A DNA stretch of 64,000 nt, from contig NZ_SIRE01000002.1 of the NCBI RefSeq assembly GCF_004307995.1, positions 62,001 to 126,000 on the forward strand, given 5' to 3'. This DNA is from Paenibacillus thalictri. Its GTDB lineage: Bacteria > Bacillota > Bacilli > Paenibacillales > NBRC-103111. The notes beneath the pieces are model-generated. The model saw only the letters and a program-made list of their open reading frames with translations, was not told the DNA's origin and ran no database searches. The translations under genes were made by a program, and so were the position numbers. This document shows positions 17,353 to 28,208 of this stretch, piece by piece (the first letter of the stretch is position 1; each line of letters starts with the position of its first letter).

Positions 17353-19458
17353 TTAATCCACCTCCAATTTTAACAGCTCGGCAGGGAGCGTAAACCGAAA
17401 CGTGCTTCCCTTGAGCGGCTCGCTTTCGACGGTCAGTTGTCCCCCGTGGTAAGCGATGATTTCCTTGGCAATGGCCAGCCCTAATCCGCTTCCGCCAGCG
17501 TTGTAATGCGATGTGCTGGCATTTTTATAAAAACGGTCGAATACATGCGGCAGTTCATCTTGTTCCATGCCAACTCCCGTATCGGAGACGCTGACCGTCA
17601 GTTCTCCTTTTTCCGCGCTATTTTCCATCGAAAATTCGCCGGTAATGCGGATCAGACCGCCGGCCATCGTAAATTTAATGGCGTTATATACAAGGTTGCC
17701 GACAACTTGCTGAATTCGCAATGGGTCAATAAGCAGCAGCACCAGACGGTTATCCGGCAGGCCGGAAATGTGCGTCATCTCGAACTGGATGTCCTTTTTC
17801 TCGACATCGTATTGAAATTCCCGAAAATAGCGCTCGAACAACTCCTCCGCGGCAACCTCCGCCATCTGAAAACTGGCTTTGCCTGTCTCCAGCTTGCTCA
17901 AATCGAATAAATCCTGAATAAGCCTGTTGACCATAATAACTTTATCATAAATCATGCCGATATATTTATCGTCCTGTGGCCTGATAATTCCGTCGAGCAG
18001 CGCCTTTAAATAACCTTGAACGGCTGTCATCGGAGTGCCCAGCTCGTGCGAAATATTGGCGATAATCTGCCTCCGGGACGATTCAATTTGTTTCATATGG
18101 CTGTTGGCATCGCGCAGCTGCCTGTTCATCTGCTCCAGCGCTTCCGTCCGTTCGCGGATTTTATCCTCCAGCGTCAGGTTCACTTCCACCAGTTCCCTGG
18201 AAACACTTTCCACCTTATAGTAGGCATTGGAGTATTTCAAAGCGACAACAACCGTTTGTGTAAATAAAAACACCATGACGCCGTAAGCCGAAAAATCGAT
18301 CGACTGGATGTAGTTATTGTAATACAAAACATCATTCATGATTGCGATATTCATCACAATGCCCCCGATGCCGTTAAGCCATGCGCCCTCGCGCCCGAGC
18401 ACCGTAGCTTTCAGGAACACGTAACACAAGTACACGAATTCGAAGATCGTGAACAATTGAAAAGCAAATAAGGTTTGGGTGAAAAAGTGTACGGGCAGCA
18501 CAATAACCGAAAGTGAAAACAGACCTCCAACCGCCAAGAAACAATAAATGAGGCGACGGTTGACATCGCGCGGGTAAAGGTTCAGAACGTACCATGAAAA
18601 GTAGGGAATACCGAAATAAGGAGCCAAATATTCAATTTTGACCGCTAATTCCCAGTCAAATTCCGGCCAGAACCGCACGAGCAGCGTGTCGCCGAGCAGC
18701 AGCGTGCGCAAGGCGAGCAATATACAGGTCACGCCTACAGCTAGATCCAGCGTATTATATTTTCGAAAGGAGACCAGACTGAGGTGATAGAAACCCAAGG
18801 TGAGCATAGCTATAGCCACGAATCCTTGAACGGCCATATTTTTCTCGCGCAGCAGCATGATATCGGCGCTGTTGCCAAAGGTCAAGGGCGACCACAGCCC
18901 GCCTTTGCGCTGAACGAAGTTGGATACTTGAATAACAATCTCATTCATCCCGCCATTCGCCTCGAAATAGACGACTTTGGCATAATTTTTCGGCTTCATG
19001 CTGTCGCGGTCGGTTCCGACAACGCCGTTTCCGTCGAGCTGTTTTCCGTTGATCCACAGCTTATATGCGGAGGCCGCGGCAGGAATATACAGCGCTTTAA
19101 TGGTATCCTGCTCCGCGGCATCAAGCATGATGCGCAAGCGGTAGGTCGCGTAACCTTCCTGGTTGCTGGCCGGATTGTTCGTGCCGCCCCATACACGGGG
19201 GACGCTCATCATACTTCCTTGGGGCAGCACTTTGGAAGAATCTTCTTTAAAATCGGCCGGTTCCAAAAACGCATTCCAATAAAATTGCCAATCCCCGTTT
19301 AAATGGATCGTTCCTTGCTCTTTGAAGTCCCAATATGACGCATTCAGCACGCCTTCCGCCGCCATAGGCATCGTTCTTGTTTCCGCGGCGAAAACCGGCA
19401 AACATGCAGACAACATTAGCAAACATAATCCCACTGTCAGCCATATCCACTTTTTCAT
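17353..19458 (-). CDS. 7TMR-DISM membrane sensor histidine kinase
   Basis: 701-residue sensor kinase. Signal sequence (MKKWIWLTVGLCLLMLSACL), then an extracellular galactose-binding-like 7TMR-DISM domain about 30-195 (IHLNGDWQFYWN, YRLRIMLD). Seven membrane helices follow about 200-400 and a coiled coil about 405-460. HisKA has the acceptor His in ANISHELGTPM near 471, and a complete HATPase domain has NLVYNAIKFT, DTGVGM, FDRFYK and GSGLGLAIAK. ATG 19458 is chosen because AAGGA lies 9 nt upstream; TTG 19464 is less well placed. The DISM domain suggests binding of a carbohydrate-like ligand, which is family inference. Together with the regulator it may feed the sia-like unit downstream. Confidence 0.92.
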   Translation of the reverse strand: MKKWIWLTVGLCLLMLSACLPVFAAETRTMPMAAEGVLNASYWDFKEQGTIHLNGDWQFYWNAFLEPADFKEDSSKVLPQGSMMSVPRVWGGTNNPASNQEGYATYRLRIMLDAAEQDTIKALYIPAAASAYKLWINGKQLDGNGVVGTDRDSMKPKNYAKVVYFEANGGMNEIVIQVSNFVQRKGGLWSPLTFGNSADIMLLREKNMAVQGFVAIAMLTLGFYHLSLVSFRKYNTLDLAVGVTCILLALRTLLLGDTLLVRFWPEFDWELAVKIEYLAPYFGIPYFSWYVLNLYPRDVNRRLIYCFLAVGGLFSLSVIVLPVHFFTQTLFAFQLFTIFEFVYLCYVFLKATVLGREGAWLNGIGGIVMNIAIMNDVLYYNNYIQSIDFSAYGVMVFLFTQTVVVALKYSNAYYKVESVSRELVEVNLTLEDKIRERTEALEQMNRQLRDANSHMKQIESSRRQIIANISHELGTPMTAVQGYLKALLDGIIRPQDDKYIGMIYDKVIMVNRLIQDLFDLSKLETGKASFQMAEVAAEELFERYFREFQYDVEKKDIQFEMTHISGLPDNRLVLLLIDPLRIQQVVGNLVYNAIKFTMAGGLIRITGEFSMENSAEKGELTVSVSDTGVGMEQDELPHVFDRFYKNASTSHYNAGGSGLGLAIAKEIIAYHGGQLTVESEPLKGSTFRFTLPAELLKLEVD

Positions 19459-19562
19459 CGACAAAAATCCTTATATTTTTAATAGCTTACTCTAAATAAT
19501 AACAAATCGGCCTAAAGTCGTGAAGCAATTATTTTACAACGCTCAATTCGGCTGCAGCCGTT

Positions 19563-19596
19563 AAAAAAGAGCTCCCGCCTATACAGACGGAAGCTC
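19563..19596 (-). terminator. Terminator of the tautomerase gene
   Basis: GAGCTCCCG (19569-19577) pairs with CGGAAGCTC (19588-19596), and TTTTTT follows on the minus strand. It lies just after the stop at 19614. Confidence 0.75.
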
Positions 19597-19613
19597 CAAT
19601 ACGTTATCGGGTT

Positions 19614-19814
19614 TTATACCCGGCTTCTTCTTATTGTTACGGATTCGCCGCCAATTCCCCAGTTGTCCGTATCCACTTCATCGATAATGACAAATGTCGA
19701 CTGTGGATTTTTGCCCAGCACATTGGCAAGCAGTTCCGTTACCCCGCGGATCAGTTGTTCTTTCTGGTCGGCGGTTGCACCTTCTTTAGTAATTTTAATG
19801 TTGACGTACGGCAT
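19614..19814 (-). CDS. 4-oxalocrotonate tautomerase family protein
   Basis: 66-residue protein of the small tautomerase superfamily. Pro follows the initiator Met (MPYVNIKI) and becomes the catalytic N-terminal base after Met removal. The rest fits the beta-alpha-beta fold (ITKEGATADQKEQLIRGVTE, then STFVIIDEVDTDNWGIGG). Usual length is 60-65 residues. It is a single gene with its own terminator, and no aromatic-degradation genes lie nearby, so the physiological substrate is unknown. The start ATG 19814 is fixed by the need for Pro at position 2; a GAGGTAG stretch precedes it. Confidence 0.88.
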   Translation of the reverse strand: MPYVNIKITKEGATADQKEQLIRGVTELLANVLGKNPQSTFVIIDEVDTDNWGIGGESVTIRRSRV

Positions 19815-19829
19815 GTTTCTTCTCTACCT

Positions 19830-20223
19830 CCATCCGGTTGTTGGACCATAGGTCTTGCTCAAGGCTTAATTGTAACGCAGCGTTCACCTAAAGAGCAATC
19901 CCAATATAATGCAATTCAGGGGCGGTAATCCTCATAACCGGCCTTGCCGCGGGATAAGTGGATGGTTCTCTCTCATTTCCCGTATGAAAGCTTGCGGAAG
20001 CGGGCAATCTGCCGATAATCGCGGTTTCTCTCCCATCAATCACAGTTAATTTTGACACCGGTGCTGCTTATGTCCAAGCAGCCTGCTTCGGCTTATGTAT
20101 AACCGGCCAGACATTTCGCTGTCGCTGCCGGCGGAAGGGGCCGGAGGGGCCGTCGTAAAGGCCCCTTCAACATGCGGGTGAACGATCTCTTCCTGTTCCA
20201 TGAACCGGCCTGTCCCCGCCAGC
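19830..20223. other. Intergenic stretch with GC-rich hairpin
   Basis: No credible gene. A perfect 9-bp stem GAAGGGGCC/GGCCCCTTC joins 20134-20142 with 20160-20168 without a U-run on either strand; it may act in mRNA decay of the methyltransferase transcript. Nothing else is seen. Confidence 0.45.
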
Positions 20224-20937
20224 TTATTTGCGGGCGATCAGAATACCGCTGCCGAGATTCTCGCGGTGCTCCACGATCAAATCGTCGTGTTTCAGCACAG
20301 TTTGCCATATGCGAAAGTCGGTAATCGTTCCGGCATCGGGAAATTGAAAATGATCCGGAATTTCATCGGTCATGTTTTCCGCAAAGCGGATTAATCCCGA
20401 TACCTCGCTGCTTTTAAAACCTGTGGAGCCAAGCAAACGAAGCCACTCCGCCTCCGAATAAGCGGACTCCATGCCGAAGAAACGGTACACAGCGGTAAGG
20501 CTTTCCTCATCAAGGGGCCTGGTGATCATCACTTCTCTGTCGTAGAGCACCCCTCCCGGAGCGAGCACGCGGTAATATTCGCTCAGCGCTTTTTCCGCAT
20601 TGACAAAATTGGTAACCGATTCGGCAAAAACGACGTCAAATGTCTCGTTCTCAAAAGGAAGCGCGGCCGCATCGCCATGAACGAATTGAACGTCGAGTCC
20701 TTCCGCATTCGCCCGCAGCGCCGCTTTTTTCAACATATCCTGACGTATATCGAGACCGACCATCCGGCAGCCCATTTTTGCCAAATAACATGTAGTCCTG
20801 CCTGTACCGCAGCCCACTTCAAGCACGCGGGCGCCTGCAGGAATAGGAAATTGCTCCAGCTGCGACAACGTGGCCGCAAAACCTCCGGGATGCGCGCTGC
20901 CAATGCCCAGCGCCGACAGCATGTCGAGATATTCCAT
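20224..20937 (-). CDS. Class I SAM-dependent methyltransferase
   Basis: 237-residue cytosolic methyltransferase. SAM-binding motif I reads VLEVGCGTGRTT near 39-50, the acidic end of strand 2 is VGLDIRQDM, and motifs II/III lie in VHGDAAALPF and VLAPGGVLYDRE. It belongs to the Methyltransf_11/UbiE-like group; the substrate cannot be told. ATG 20937 is chosen because AGGAGAGGGG stands just before it; a longer frame upstream lacks a ribosome-binding site and has no family similarity. Single gene. Confidence 0.85.
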   Translation of the reverse strand: MEYLDMLSALGIGSAHPGGFAATLSQLEQFPIPAGARVLEVGCGTGRTTCYLAKMGCRMVGLDIRQDMLKKAALRANAEGLDVQFVHGDAAALPFENETFDVVFAESVTNFVNAEKALSEYYRVLAPGGVLYDREVMITRPLDEESLTAVYRFFGMESAYSEAEWLRLLGSTGFKSSEVSGLIRFAENMTDEIPDHFQFPDAGTITDFRIWQTVLKHDDLIVEHRENLGSGILIARK

Positions 20938-21179
20938 CTTGCTTACCCCTCTCCTGAATAGTGACAAATTATCATATGAAAAAAAATGGGTTCCGATATG
21001 GGTAAGAGCCCCTATGAAGGATGTCCCGGGCAATTGTTTTTGACAAAACGGGAAATTCCCCGCCGGACCGGCCGAAATATGAAGAAAGCCCCCGGGAGCA
21101 GAGGAGATGGAGACTTCCTCGTTTCGCGGAGGCTTATGTTCCATGGCTTAATGAACGCCATGTGGAAGTAAATCCGGAA

Positions 21180-21281
21180 TTAGATCAAGAAACCAGCAGA
21201 AAGAACGATAACCAGCAGGATGAAAAGAACCAAGATTACCCCTGTGCTTGTAAATCCGCCGCCATATCCGCATGCTCCCAT
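21180..21281 (-). CDS. YjcZ-type small sporulation membrane protein, 33 aa
   Basis: A 33-codon gene: it starts MGACGYGGGFTSTG and continues as a single hydrophobic helix (VILVLFILLVIVLSAGFLI) up to the stop. This Gly/Tyr-rich head plus short membrane helix is the hallmark of the YjcZ/YjcM-like sporulation peptides of Bacillales. GGGAGG lies about 9 nt before ATG 21281. Such peptides sit in forespore or spore membranes; the exact role is poorly known. It stands alone between the dehydrogenase and methyltransferase genes. Confidence 0.8.
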   Translation of the reverse strand: MGACGYGGGFTSTGVILVLFILLVIVLSAGFLI

Positions 21282-21404
21282 GTTCAAAACCTCCCTCATT
21301 TCAGGATACTGCACTATATGCCATGACATTATGTTTGTGTAGGGCTAATGTCCCTAGGGTATGCGCACAAAATTAAATAAACGCCTGTAAGGCGGCTTCG
21401 GACA

Positions 21405-21433
21405 AAACAAAAAGCACCCGCAAACGGATGCTT
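21405..21433 (-). terminator. Terminator of the hydroxyacid dehydrogenase gene
   Basis: The hairpin with arms AAGCA-CCG and CGG-TGCTT (21412-21433) is followed on the minus strand by TTTTTGTTTT, 11 bp after the stop codon. Confidence 0.7.
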
Positions 21434-21443
21434 AAGTGCGATT

Positions 21444-22409
21444 CTATAAGGCCGGACTGACGACATTTTGCGGTTTGCCTTGCAAAAAGCAGTTCACATT
21501 ATCCGCGGCCGTCTCCATGAGGCGGGTTCGCGCCTCGCGGGTCGACCAGGCGATATGCGGCGTAATCAAGCAATTGCGGGCTCCGATCAACGGATTTGCC
21601 GTTCGCGGAGGCTCCTCGCTGAGCACATCCAAAGCGGCGCCGGCGATGATCCCTTCGTTTAAGGCGTCGGCCAGATCCTGGTCGTTGATGAGCGGTCCGC
21701 GCGCCGTATTCACCAACAGCGCCGATTTCTTCATCAGCCGGAGCGTATCGCGGTTCACAATTCCTTTTGTATCCGCTGTAAGCGGACAATGCAAGCTGAG
21801 CACGTCGGATTCCGCAAATAACCGCTCCATACTTAAAGCCCGGGCGTCGCCGAATTCGGCGGGCAGCGGTTTGCCGCGGTCGGGAACGGCAATGCGCATG
21901 CCAAACGCCTGCGCAATCCGCGCCGTTTGCTGGCCGATCAAACCAAAGCCGATAATGCCCAGCGTTTTTCCAGACAACTCAATCAGCGACGACTTGGTGA
22001 AACACCAATCGGCGCTGCGGCCCCACTCGCCGTCTCTGACCGCGTCGCTGTGCAGCCCTGCCCTGTGGCATAACTCCAGCAGCAGCGCAAAGGTAAACTG
22101 GGCTACCGAAGACGTGCCGTAGCTGGGGATATTCGACACGACGATACCCCGCTTTGCGGCCGCATTCACATCGATCACGTTATAGCCGGTCGCCAGAACG
22201 CCAATGTATTGTAATCCCGGCAATTGGTCCAGCGCGTTTTCTCCAATCACTGTTTTGTTGCTTAGCAGAATCTCCGCGCCTCTTGCGCGGTCAAGCAACT
22301 GATCGGGAGAAGTGCGCTCGTACACTTCAAGCTCGCCGAACCCCTCAAACACGTTCCAGTCGAGATCGCCCGGATTCAGCGTATAACCGTCCAACACGAC
22401 AATTTTCAA
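21444..22409 (-). CDS. D-2-hydroxyacid dehydrogenase (hydroxypyruvate/glycerate type)
   Basis: NAD(P)-dependent dehydrogenase, 321 residues, reducing a 2-keto acid such as hydroxypyruvate or glyoxylate. Dinucleotide motif GFGLIGQQTARIA near 152, substrate Arg in NTARGPLI near 234, and the catalytic His in TPHIAWST near 285. The N-terminal part shows ILLSNKTVIGENAL as in glycerate dehydrogenases. Length is normal. GGAGGGAGTAG lies before the ATG at 22409. Substrate preference within the family cannot be read from the sequence alone. Confidence 0.9.
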   Translation of the reverse strand: MKIVVLDGYTLNPGDLDWNVFEGFGELEVYERTSPDQLLDRARGAEILLSNKTVIGENALDQLPGLQYIGVLATGYNVIDVNAAAKRGIVVSNIPSYGTSSVAQFTFALLLELCHRAGLHSDAVRDGEWGRSADWCFTKSSLIELSGKTLGIIGFGLIGQQTARIAQAFGMRIAVPDRGKPLPAEFGDARALSMERLFAESDVLSLHCPLTADTKGIVNRDTLRLMKKSALLVNTARGPLINDQDLADALNEGIIAGAALDVLSEEPPRTANPLIGARNCLITPHIAWSTREARTRLMETAADNVNCFLQGKPQNVVSPAL

Positions 22410-22526
22410 GATTAGCTACTCCCTCCGGCATGATGGTACAAGGAATCAACTCTATTATGCCACAAGGCCGGCGGCTTCCATAGCATTTTTTGGTATAATG
22501 GTGACGATCATAAATTCGAGGTGAAT

Positions 22527-22910
22527 ATGCTGAAAACCAAAACTCTGCTTGCCAAAGCCACAATGTTGCTAGCCTGCGCCGCGGCGATTTCCTCCTGCTC
22601 GAAAGAAAAGCCGCCCGGCAGTCCGACCGAAACCGCCATCCGGATGAAACAAGCCGTGACGTTTAACGAATATGACCGGTTTCAAGCGCTTTTTATGGAA
22701 CAAAGAAAATCGCAAGCTTCCCGGGAATTATTCGAACAGCTAAAAGCCACAAATGGCGCCAAAGCCGACTTTAAGTCTTACACCTTAGTTACGATGGAAA
22801 ACGGGGAGATGCTGCTGGTAAACCATACCCCAGACAATACATTTCAAATTCAAGATGTCATCAAGGTCCCCGACAATATGAAATCTTTTTTTCAAAACCT
22901 TAACCGGTAA
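22527..22910 (+). CDS. Small putative lipoprotein, 127 aa
   Basis: Exported lipoprotein of unknown function: positively charged start (MLKTKTLLAK), hydrophobic core and lipobox-like ISSC, with the Cys near residue 24, followed by SKEKPPGSPT. The mature part (about 100 residues) is soluble and mixed-charge. GAGGTGA lies directly before ATG 22527. A TATAAT at 22493-22498 may be the -10 box. Convergent with the pdh operon. No family was recognised. Confidence 0.75.
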   Translation: MLKTKTLLAKATMLLACAAAISSCSKEKPPGSPTETAIRMKQAVTFNEYDRFQALFMEQRKSQASRELFEQLKATNGAKADFKSYTLVTMENGEMLLVNHTPDNTFQIQDVIKVPDNMKSFFQNLNR

Positions 22911-22983
22911 AAGCAGCAAAAGCGCCGCGGCCGCTTCGCAAATATCCAGTCCCCAACTCCCGTCATCAAGCCGCAACTTAACG

Positions 22984-23084
22984 AAAAAAACCGGCTTTCC
23001 TGCCGAGGCCGCTACTTCCCGGAAAAGGGGCACCAGGGTGTCCTCCTTCCGGGTCATGCAGCTCGGGCAGAATAGCCGGTTTTA
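22984..23084 (-). terminator. Long-armed hairpin after the pdh operon
   Basis: AAAACCGGCT (about 22987-22996) pairs with AGCCGGTTTT (23074-23083), with extra CCTGCC/GGGCAG pairing inside. The minus strand ends in a run of seven T. It is the likely operon terminator, although the internal loop is about 55 nt, unusually large. Confidence 0.55.
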
Positions 23085-23111
23085 TGTCATTTATGAAACG
23101 TAGGCCGCAGC

Positions 23112-24524
23112 TTAAATATGCATCGGGTGGCCAAGAGCGACTTCCGCCGCTTCCATCACCATTTCGCCTAATGTCGGATGCGCATGAATCGTCAGCGCCA
23201 CATCTTCCAGCGTTGCGCCCATTTCAATAGCCAGCGCCATTTCCGCAATCAGGTTCGAGCTTTCGGTGCCGACGATTTGCGCGCCAAGCAGCAGGCCCGT
23301 CTCTTTGTCGCCGACCAGCTTGACGAAACCTTCCGGCGATCCGACGGACAAGGCGCGGCCGTTCGCCACGTAAGGGAACTTGCCGACCGCCACCGTGTGG
23401 CCTGCAGCTTTCGCTTCAGTTTCGCTTAAGCCAACGCTGGCGATTTCCGGATCGGAGAAAACAACCGCCGGGATACACTTGTAATCGATCACGCTGGTCA
23501 GTCCGGCGATCACTTCCGCCGCTACCTTGCCTTCGTAAGACGCTTTATGCGCCAGCGCAGGACCCGGAACAATGTCGCCGATCGCATAGATGTGCGGGAT
23601 GCTGGTTTGGCATTTGTCGTTGATTTTGATCAAACCGCGGTCGGCCATCTCCACCTTGATCAGGTCGAGTCCGAAGTCGCCGTCGGTGTTCGGGCGGCGT
23701 CCGACAGTAACCAGCACGTAATCGGCCGTTACTTTCTTCTCTTCGCCTTTCACGGTGAACGTGACAGTGACGTCGTCAGCCGTCTTCTCGCAACCTTGCG
23801 CAAGCGCCTCGGTGAATACTTCGACGCCGGCGTTTTTCAGGTTTTTCGCTACCAGCTGGGAAAACTCTTTTTCGAAGCCTGGCAGGATCGTAGCGGAACC
23901 TTCCAGCACGGTTACCTTTGTGCCGAATTTAGCATACGTTTGACCCAGCTCGATGCCGATATAGCCGCCGCCGATGACAACCATGCTTTTCGGAATTTCG
24001 TTTAAGGAAAGCGCTTCGGTGGAGGACAAGATCCGTCCGCCGTAAGGGAATGCCTTAAGTTCGATCGGTCTGGAGCCGGTAGCGATGATGCAATGATTAA
24101 ACTTGTAACGCGCCGTAACGTTGTCGTTAAATACACGCGCTTCGTTTTCATTGATAAACATCGCTTCGCCGTAGAACACTTCGATTTTATTTTTTTTCAT
24201 CAAAGCGCCGATGCCGCGGCTGCCGGTCATTTGTTCGATGATGCCGTTTTTCCATTCCTGCACCTTCGTAAAATCAATCTTTACGCCTTCGGCGGTAATG
24301 CCGATATCCGAAGAATGCTGGGCTGTTTCATATTTATGAGCTGCGCTGATCAGTGCTTTGGACGGAATGCAGCCGCGGTTCAGACAAACGCCGCCGAGCC
24401 GATCCTTCTCTACCAGCAGCACGCTTTTGCCAAGCTGTGCAGCCTTGATGGCAGCAACATAGCCGCCAGGTCCGCCGCCAATCACCAGCACGTCGATTTC
24501 TACAGAAGCGTCGCCTACAACCAT
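23112..24524 (-). CDS. pdhD: Dihydrolipoyl dehydrogenase (E3)
   Basis: Flavoprotein disulfide reductase that reoxidises lipoamide of the pyruvate dehydrogenase complex with NAD. 470 residues. FAD motif GGGPGGYVAAIKAAQLG near 17, redox disulfide in GGVCLNRGCIPSKA near 44-56, NAD motif VIGGGYIGIELG near 183, second FAD site YAIGDIVPGPALAHKA, and catalytic His-Glu in HAHPTLGEM near 449. It is the last gene of pdhABCD, 4 bp after pdhC. It may also serve other lipoyl complexes. Confidence 0.95.
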   Translation of the reverse strand: MVVGDASVEIDVLVIGGGPGGYVAAIKAAQLGKSVLLVEKDRLGGVCLNRGCIPSKALISAAHKYETAQHSSDIGITAEGVKIDFTKVQEWKNGIIEQMTGSRGIGALMKKNKIEVFYGEAMFINENEARVFNDNVTARYKFNHCIIATGSRPIELKAFPYGGRILSSTEALSLNEIPKSMVVIGGGYIGIELGQTYAKFGTKVTVLEGSATILPGFEKEFSQLVAKNLKNAGVEVFTEALAQGCEKTADDVTVTFTVKGEEKKVTADYVLVTVGRRPNTDGDFGLDLIKVEMADRGLIKINDKCQTSIPHIYAIGDIVPGPALAHKASYEGKVAAEVIAGLTSVIDYKCIPAVVFSDPEIASVGLSETEAKAAGHTVAVGKFPYVANGRALSVGSPEGFVKLVGDKETGLLLGAQIVGTESSNLIAEMALAIEMGATLEDVALTIHAHPTLGEMVMEAAEVALGHPMHI

Positions 24525-24528
24525 TGCT

Positions 24529-25884
24529 TTATACCTCCATCACAAGCAGCTCCGGATCTGCGAGCAGCTGTTTAATATAGTTCAAGAAGTTTTGCGCCGT
24601 TGCTCCGTCGATAATGCGGTGATCGAAGCTAAGGCTGAGCGCCATTACAGGTGCAATCACGATTTCGCCGTTTTTCACAACCGGTTTTTCACTGATACGG
24701 CCTGTGCCAAGAATCGCCACTTCCGGGAAATTGATGATCGGCGTAAAGAACATGCCGCCGGCGGAGCCGATGTTCGTAATCGAGATCGTCGAACCTTTAA
24801 TTTCGTTTGGAGCCAGCTTGCCTTCGCGGCCGCGAGCTGCCAAATCTTTGATTTGCGCTGCGATGGTCCAAATGTTTTTGCGGTCGGCGTCGGCTACAAC
24901 CGGAACGATCAAACCTGCCTCGGTGTCCGTGGCAATACCGATGTTGTAGTATTTTTTATAAACGATTTCGTTTGCTTGCTCGTCAAGCGTAGCGTTAAGC
25001 GCCGGGAACTGGCGTGCCGCGGCTACGAGCGCCTTCACGATAAACGGCAAATAAGTCAGCTTGACGCCTTTTTTCTCGGCGGTCGGTTTCGCTTTTTCAC
25101 GCAGCTTGACAAGCAAGGTCACGTCGACCTCGTCCATCAATGTTACGTGCGGAGCCGTGTAAGCCGATTTGACCATCGCATTGGCAATCGCCTTGCGCAT
25201 GCCCTTCAACGGCACGCGCTCTTCGATGCGCTCTCCCGGAGCGGCCTGCACTGCCGGTGCAGTCGCTGCACCCGCTGCTGCTGTGCTTGCTGCCGGCGTT
25301 TCCGCCGCTGCATCGGCCACAGCCGCTGCGCCGCCGCCTGCCGCAAACGCAAGCACGTCCTCGCGTGTCACGCGGCCGTTTTTGCCGGTTGCGCGCACTT
25401 GCGCCAGCGGCACGCCTTGCTCGCGTGCGAACTTGCGCACGCTTGGCGTTGCGAGCACTTGCTGCGCCGTGCCCGCGCTATCTGCTGCCGGGGCGCTTGA
25501 CGCCAGCGGCGTGTCGATCTTGCTGGCGGCCACATTTGCCGCCACCGCGCTGCCCACCGGCTCCACGGCCGATGGTGCCGGAGCCGCAGGAGCGGCCGCC
25601 GGTTCGGCGTGTCCGCCGCCATGCGCTTGCACAGGGATTTCGCCTTCGGCGTCAATCACGGCAATCACGTCGCCGATCGTGCAGACGGTGCCTTCGCTTA
25701 CCTTGATGTCGACAATTTTGCCGGCGACGGGGGATGGCACCTCGACTACCGATTTGTCGTTTTGTACTTCCATTATGATCGTTTCATCGTCAACCTTGTC
25801 GCCCGGTTTAACCAGCCACTTGACGATTTCCCCTTCATGAATGCCCTCGCCGAGCTCGGGGAACCGGTATTCAAAGATCGCCAC
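24529..25884 (-). CDS. pdhC: Dihydrolipoyllysine acetyltransferase (E2 of pyruvate dehydrogenase)
   Basis: Core of the complex, transferring acetyl from lipoamide to CoA. 451 residues. A single lipoyl domain (1-78) has the lipoyl Lys in [10 protein letters not shown] near 44. An Ala/Pro-rich linker, a peripheral-subunit-binding domain near 148-185 ([23 protein letters not shown]) and a second Ala-rich linker follow, then the catalytic domain with [10 protein letters not shown] near 417. The linkers are very rich in Ala codons. It lies 4 bp before pdhD and 50 bp after pdhB. The lipoyl group is probably supplied through the LipL-type protein at 28940. Confidence 0.95.
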   Translation of the reverse strand: MAIFEYRFPELGEGIHEGEIVKWLVKPGDKVDDETIIMEVQNDKSVVEVPSPVAGKIVDIKVSEGTVCTIGDVIAVIDAEGEIPVQAHGGGHAEPAAAPAAPAPSAVEPVGSAVAANVAASKIDTPLASSAPAADSAGTAQQVLATPSVRKFAREQGVPLAQVRATGKNGRVTREDVLAFAAGGGAAAVADAAAETPAASTAAAGAATAPAVQAAPGERIEERVPLKGMRKAIANAMVKSAYTAPHVTLMDEVDVTLLVKLREKAKPTAEKKGVKLTYLPFIVKALVAAARQFPALNATLDEQANEIVYKKYYNIGIATDTEAGLIVPVVADADRKNIWTIAAQIKDLAARGREGKLAPNEIKGSTISITNIGSAGGMFFTPIINFPEVAILGTGRISEKPVVKNGEIVIAPVMALSLSFDHRIIDGATAQNFLNYIKQLLADPELLVMEV

Positions 25885-25934
25885 GGTTCATTACCTCCTA
25901 TTACTGAAATGCCTGATCGGCCCGAATGTGAAAA

Positions 25935-26915
25935 TTAAAAATCAAGAACTTTATTTAAACCGGCGATAATCGACGTTGGGCTTGGCAGCCATTGATCTTC
26001 GATTTGCGAGAACGGATATATCGTATCCGGCGGAGCAACACGAAGCACCGGCGCTTCCAGATGCAGAATCGCTTTTTCGTTGATTTGGGCGATCACTTCC
26101 GCAGCGACGCCGGATGTTTTTTGCGCTTCCTGCACAACGATCGCGCGGTTTGTTTTCTTAATCGATTCGACAATTGTATCGATATCCAGCGGCATCAGCG
26201 TGCGCAGGTCAATCACTTCTACCTTCACGCCACGTTGTTTTTCGATCTCTTCAGCCGCTTTCAGCGAAGTGTGCACCATTGCGCCGTACGTGATGATGGT
26301 AGCGTCTTTGCCTTCGCGGACAACGTTTGCTTTGCCGATCGGCACTGTGTATTCGCCTTCCGGCACTTCGGCGCGGAACGAACGGTACAAGTTCAGGTGC
26401 TCCATGAAAAATACCGGATCATTATCGCGGATCGCGGAAATGAGCAGTCCTTTTGCATCGTACGGGTTGGAAGGCACAACAACCTTGATACCCGGCGTTT
26501 GCACAAGCAATCCTTCAAGCGGGTCGGTATGCAGCTCTGCCGCTTTTACTCCGCCGCCAAACGGGGTGCGGAATACGATCGGAGCTTGATAGCGGCCGCC
26601 GGAACGGTAACGCAAACGTGCAGCCTGCACGCAAATTTGGTCCATTGCTTCATAAATAAAACCGACAAACTGAATTTCCGCAATCGGTCTGAAACCTTGA
26701 GTAGCCAAACCAACCGCCATACCGCCGATCGCCGATTCAGCCAGCGGCGTATCGAATACGCGCTCTTCCCCGAATTCGCCTTGCAGTCCTTCCGTCGCAC
26801 GGAATACGCCGCCGACTTTACCTACGTCTTCCCCAAATAAAAGCACGTTTGGATCGCGCTGCAGCTCTACGCGCATAGCATCCTTTATCGCTTGAATCAT
26901 TGTCATTTGAGCCAT
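25935..26915 (-). CDS. pdhB: Pyruvate dehydrogenase E1 beta subunit
   Basis: 326 residues. Forms the alpha2beta2 thiamine-diphosphate enzyme with PdhA that decarboxylates pyruvate and acetylates lipoamide. Family marks: [19 protein letters not shown] near 26, [18 protein letters not shown] near 54, and [19 protein letters not shown]-terminal transketolase domain with [11 protein letters not shown] near 208. Only 3 bp separate it from pdhA. Confidence 0.95.
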   Translation of the reverse strand: MAQMTMIQAIKDAMRVELQRDPNVLLFGEDVGKVGGVFRATEGLQGEFGEERVFDTPLAESAIGGMAVGLATQGFRPIAEIQFVGFIYEAMDQICVQAARLRYRSGGRYQAPIVFRTPFGGGVKAAELHTDPLEGLLVQTPGIKVVVPSNPYDAKGLLISAIRDNDPVFFMEHLNLYRSFRAEVPEGEYTVPIGKANVVREGKDATIITYGAMVHTSLKAAEEIEKQRGVKVEVIDLRTLMPLDIDTIVESIKKTNRAIVVQEAQKTSGVAAEVIAQINEKAILHLEAPVLRVAPPDTIYPFSQIEDQWLPSPTSIIAGLNKVLDF

Positions 26916-26918
26916 GAC

Positions 26919-28007
<1,089 letters not shown>

Positions 28008-28059
28008 TCACCTCATATTAAAATTAAGTGCCCATAAACAGGCAGATCTCTGTTATAGT

Positions 28060-28135
28060 ATTATAATAACTCTGTTTTATTGAAATGTACATATAAACTC
28101 TTGTTTTATCAGCACCATTTTTATACATATGTATA
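28060..28135. promoter_or_regulatory. pdhA upstream region: -10 box and TATACATATGTATA palindrome
   Basis: Minus-strand TATAAT lies at 28065-28060, with only a weak -35 17 bp away. A perfect 14-bp palindrome TATACATATGTATA lies at 28122-28135 between the divergent pdhA and esterase genes. It may be an operator; the protein is unknown. Confidence 0.4.
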
Positions 28136-28208
28136 TAACAGTTTGCAAAAATATATAATACAGATTAATAAAATTCACAAACTATTATAATACAATGGGG
28201 GATTTTGC

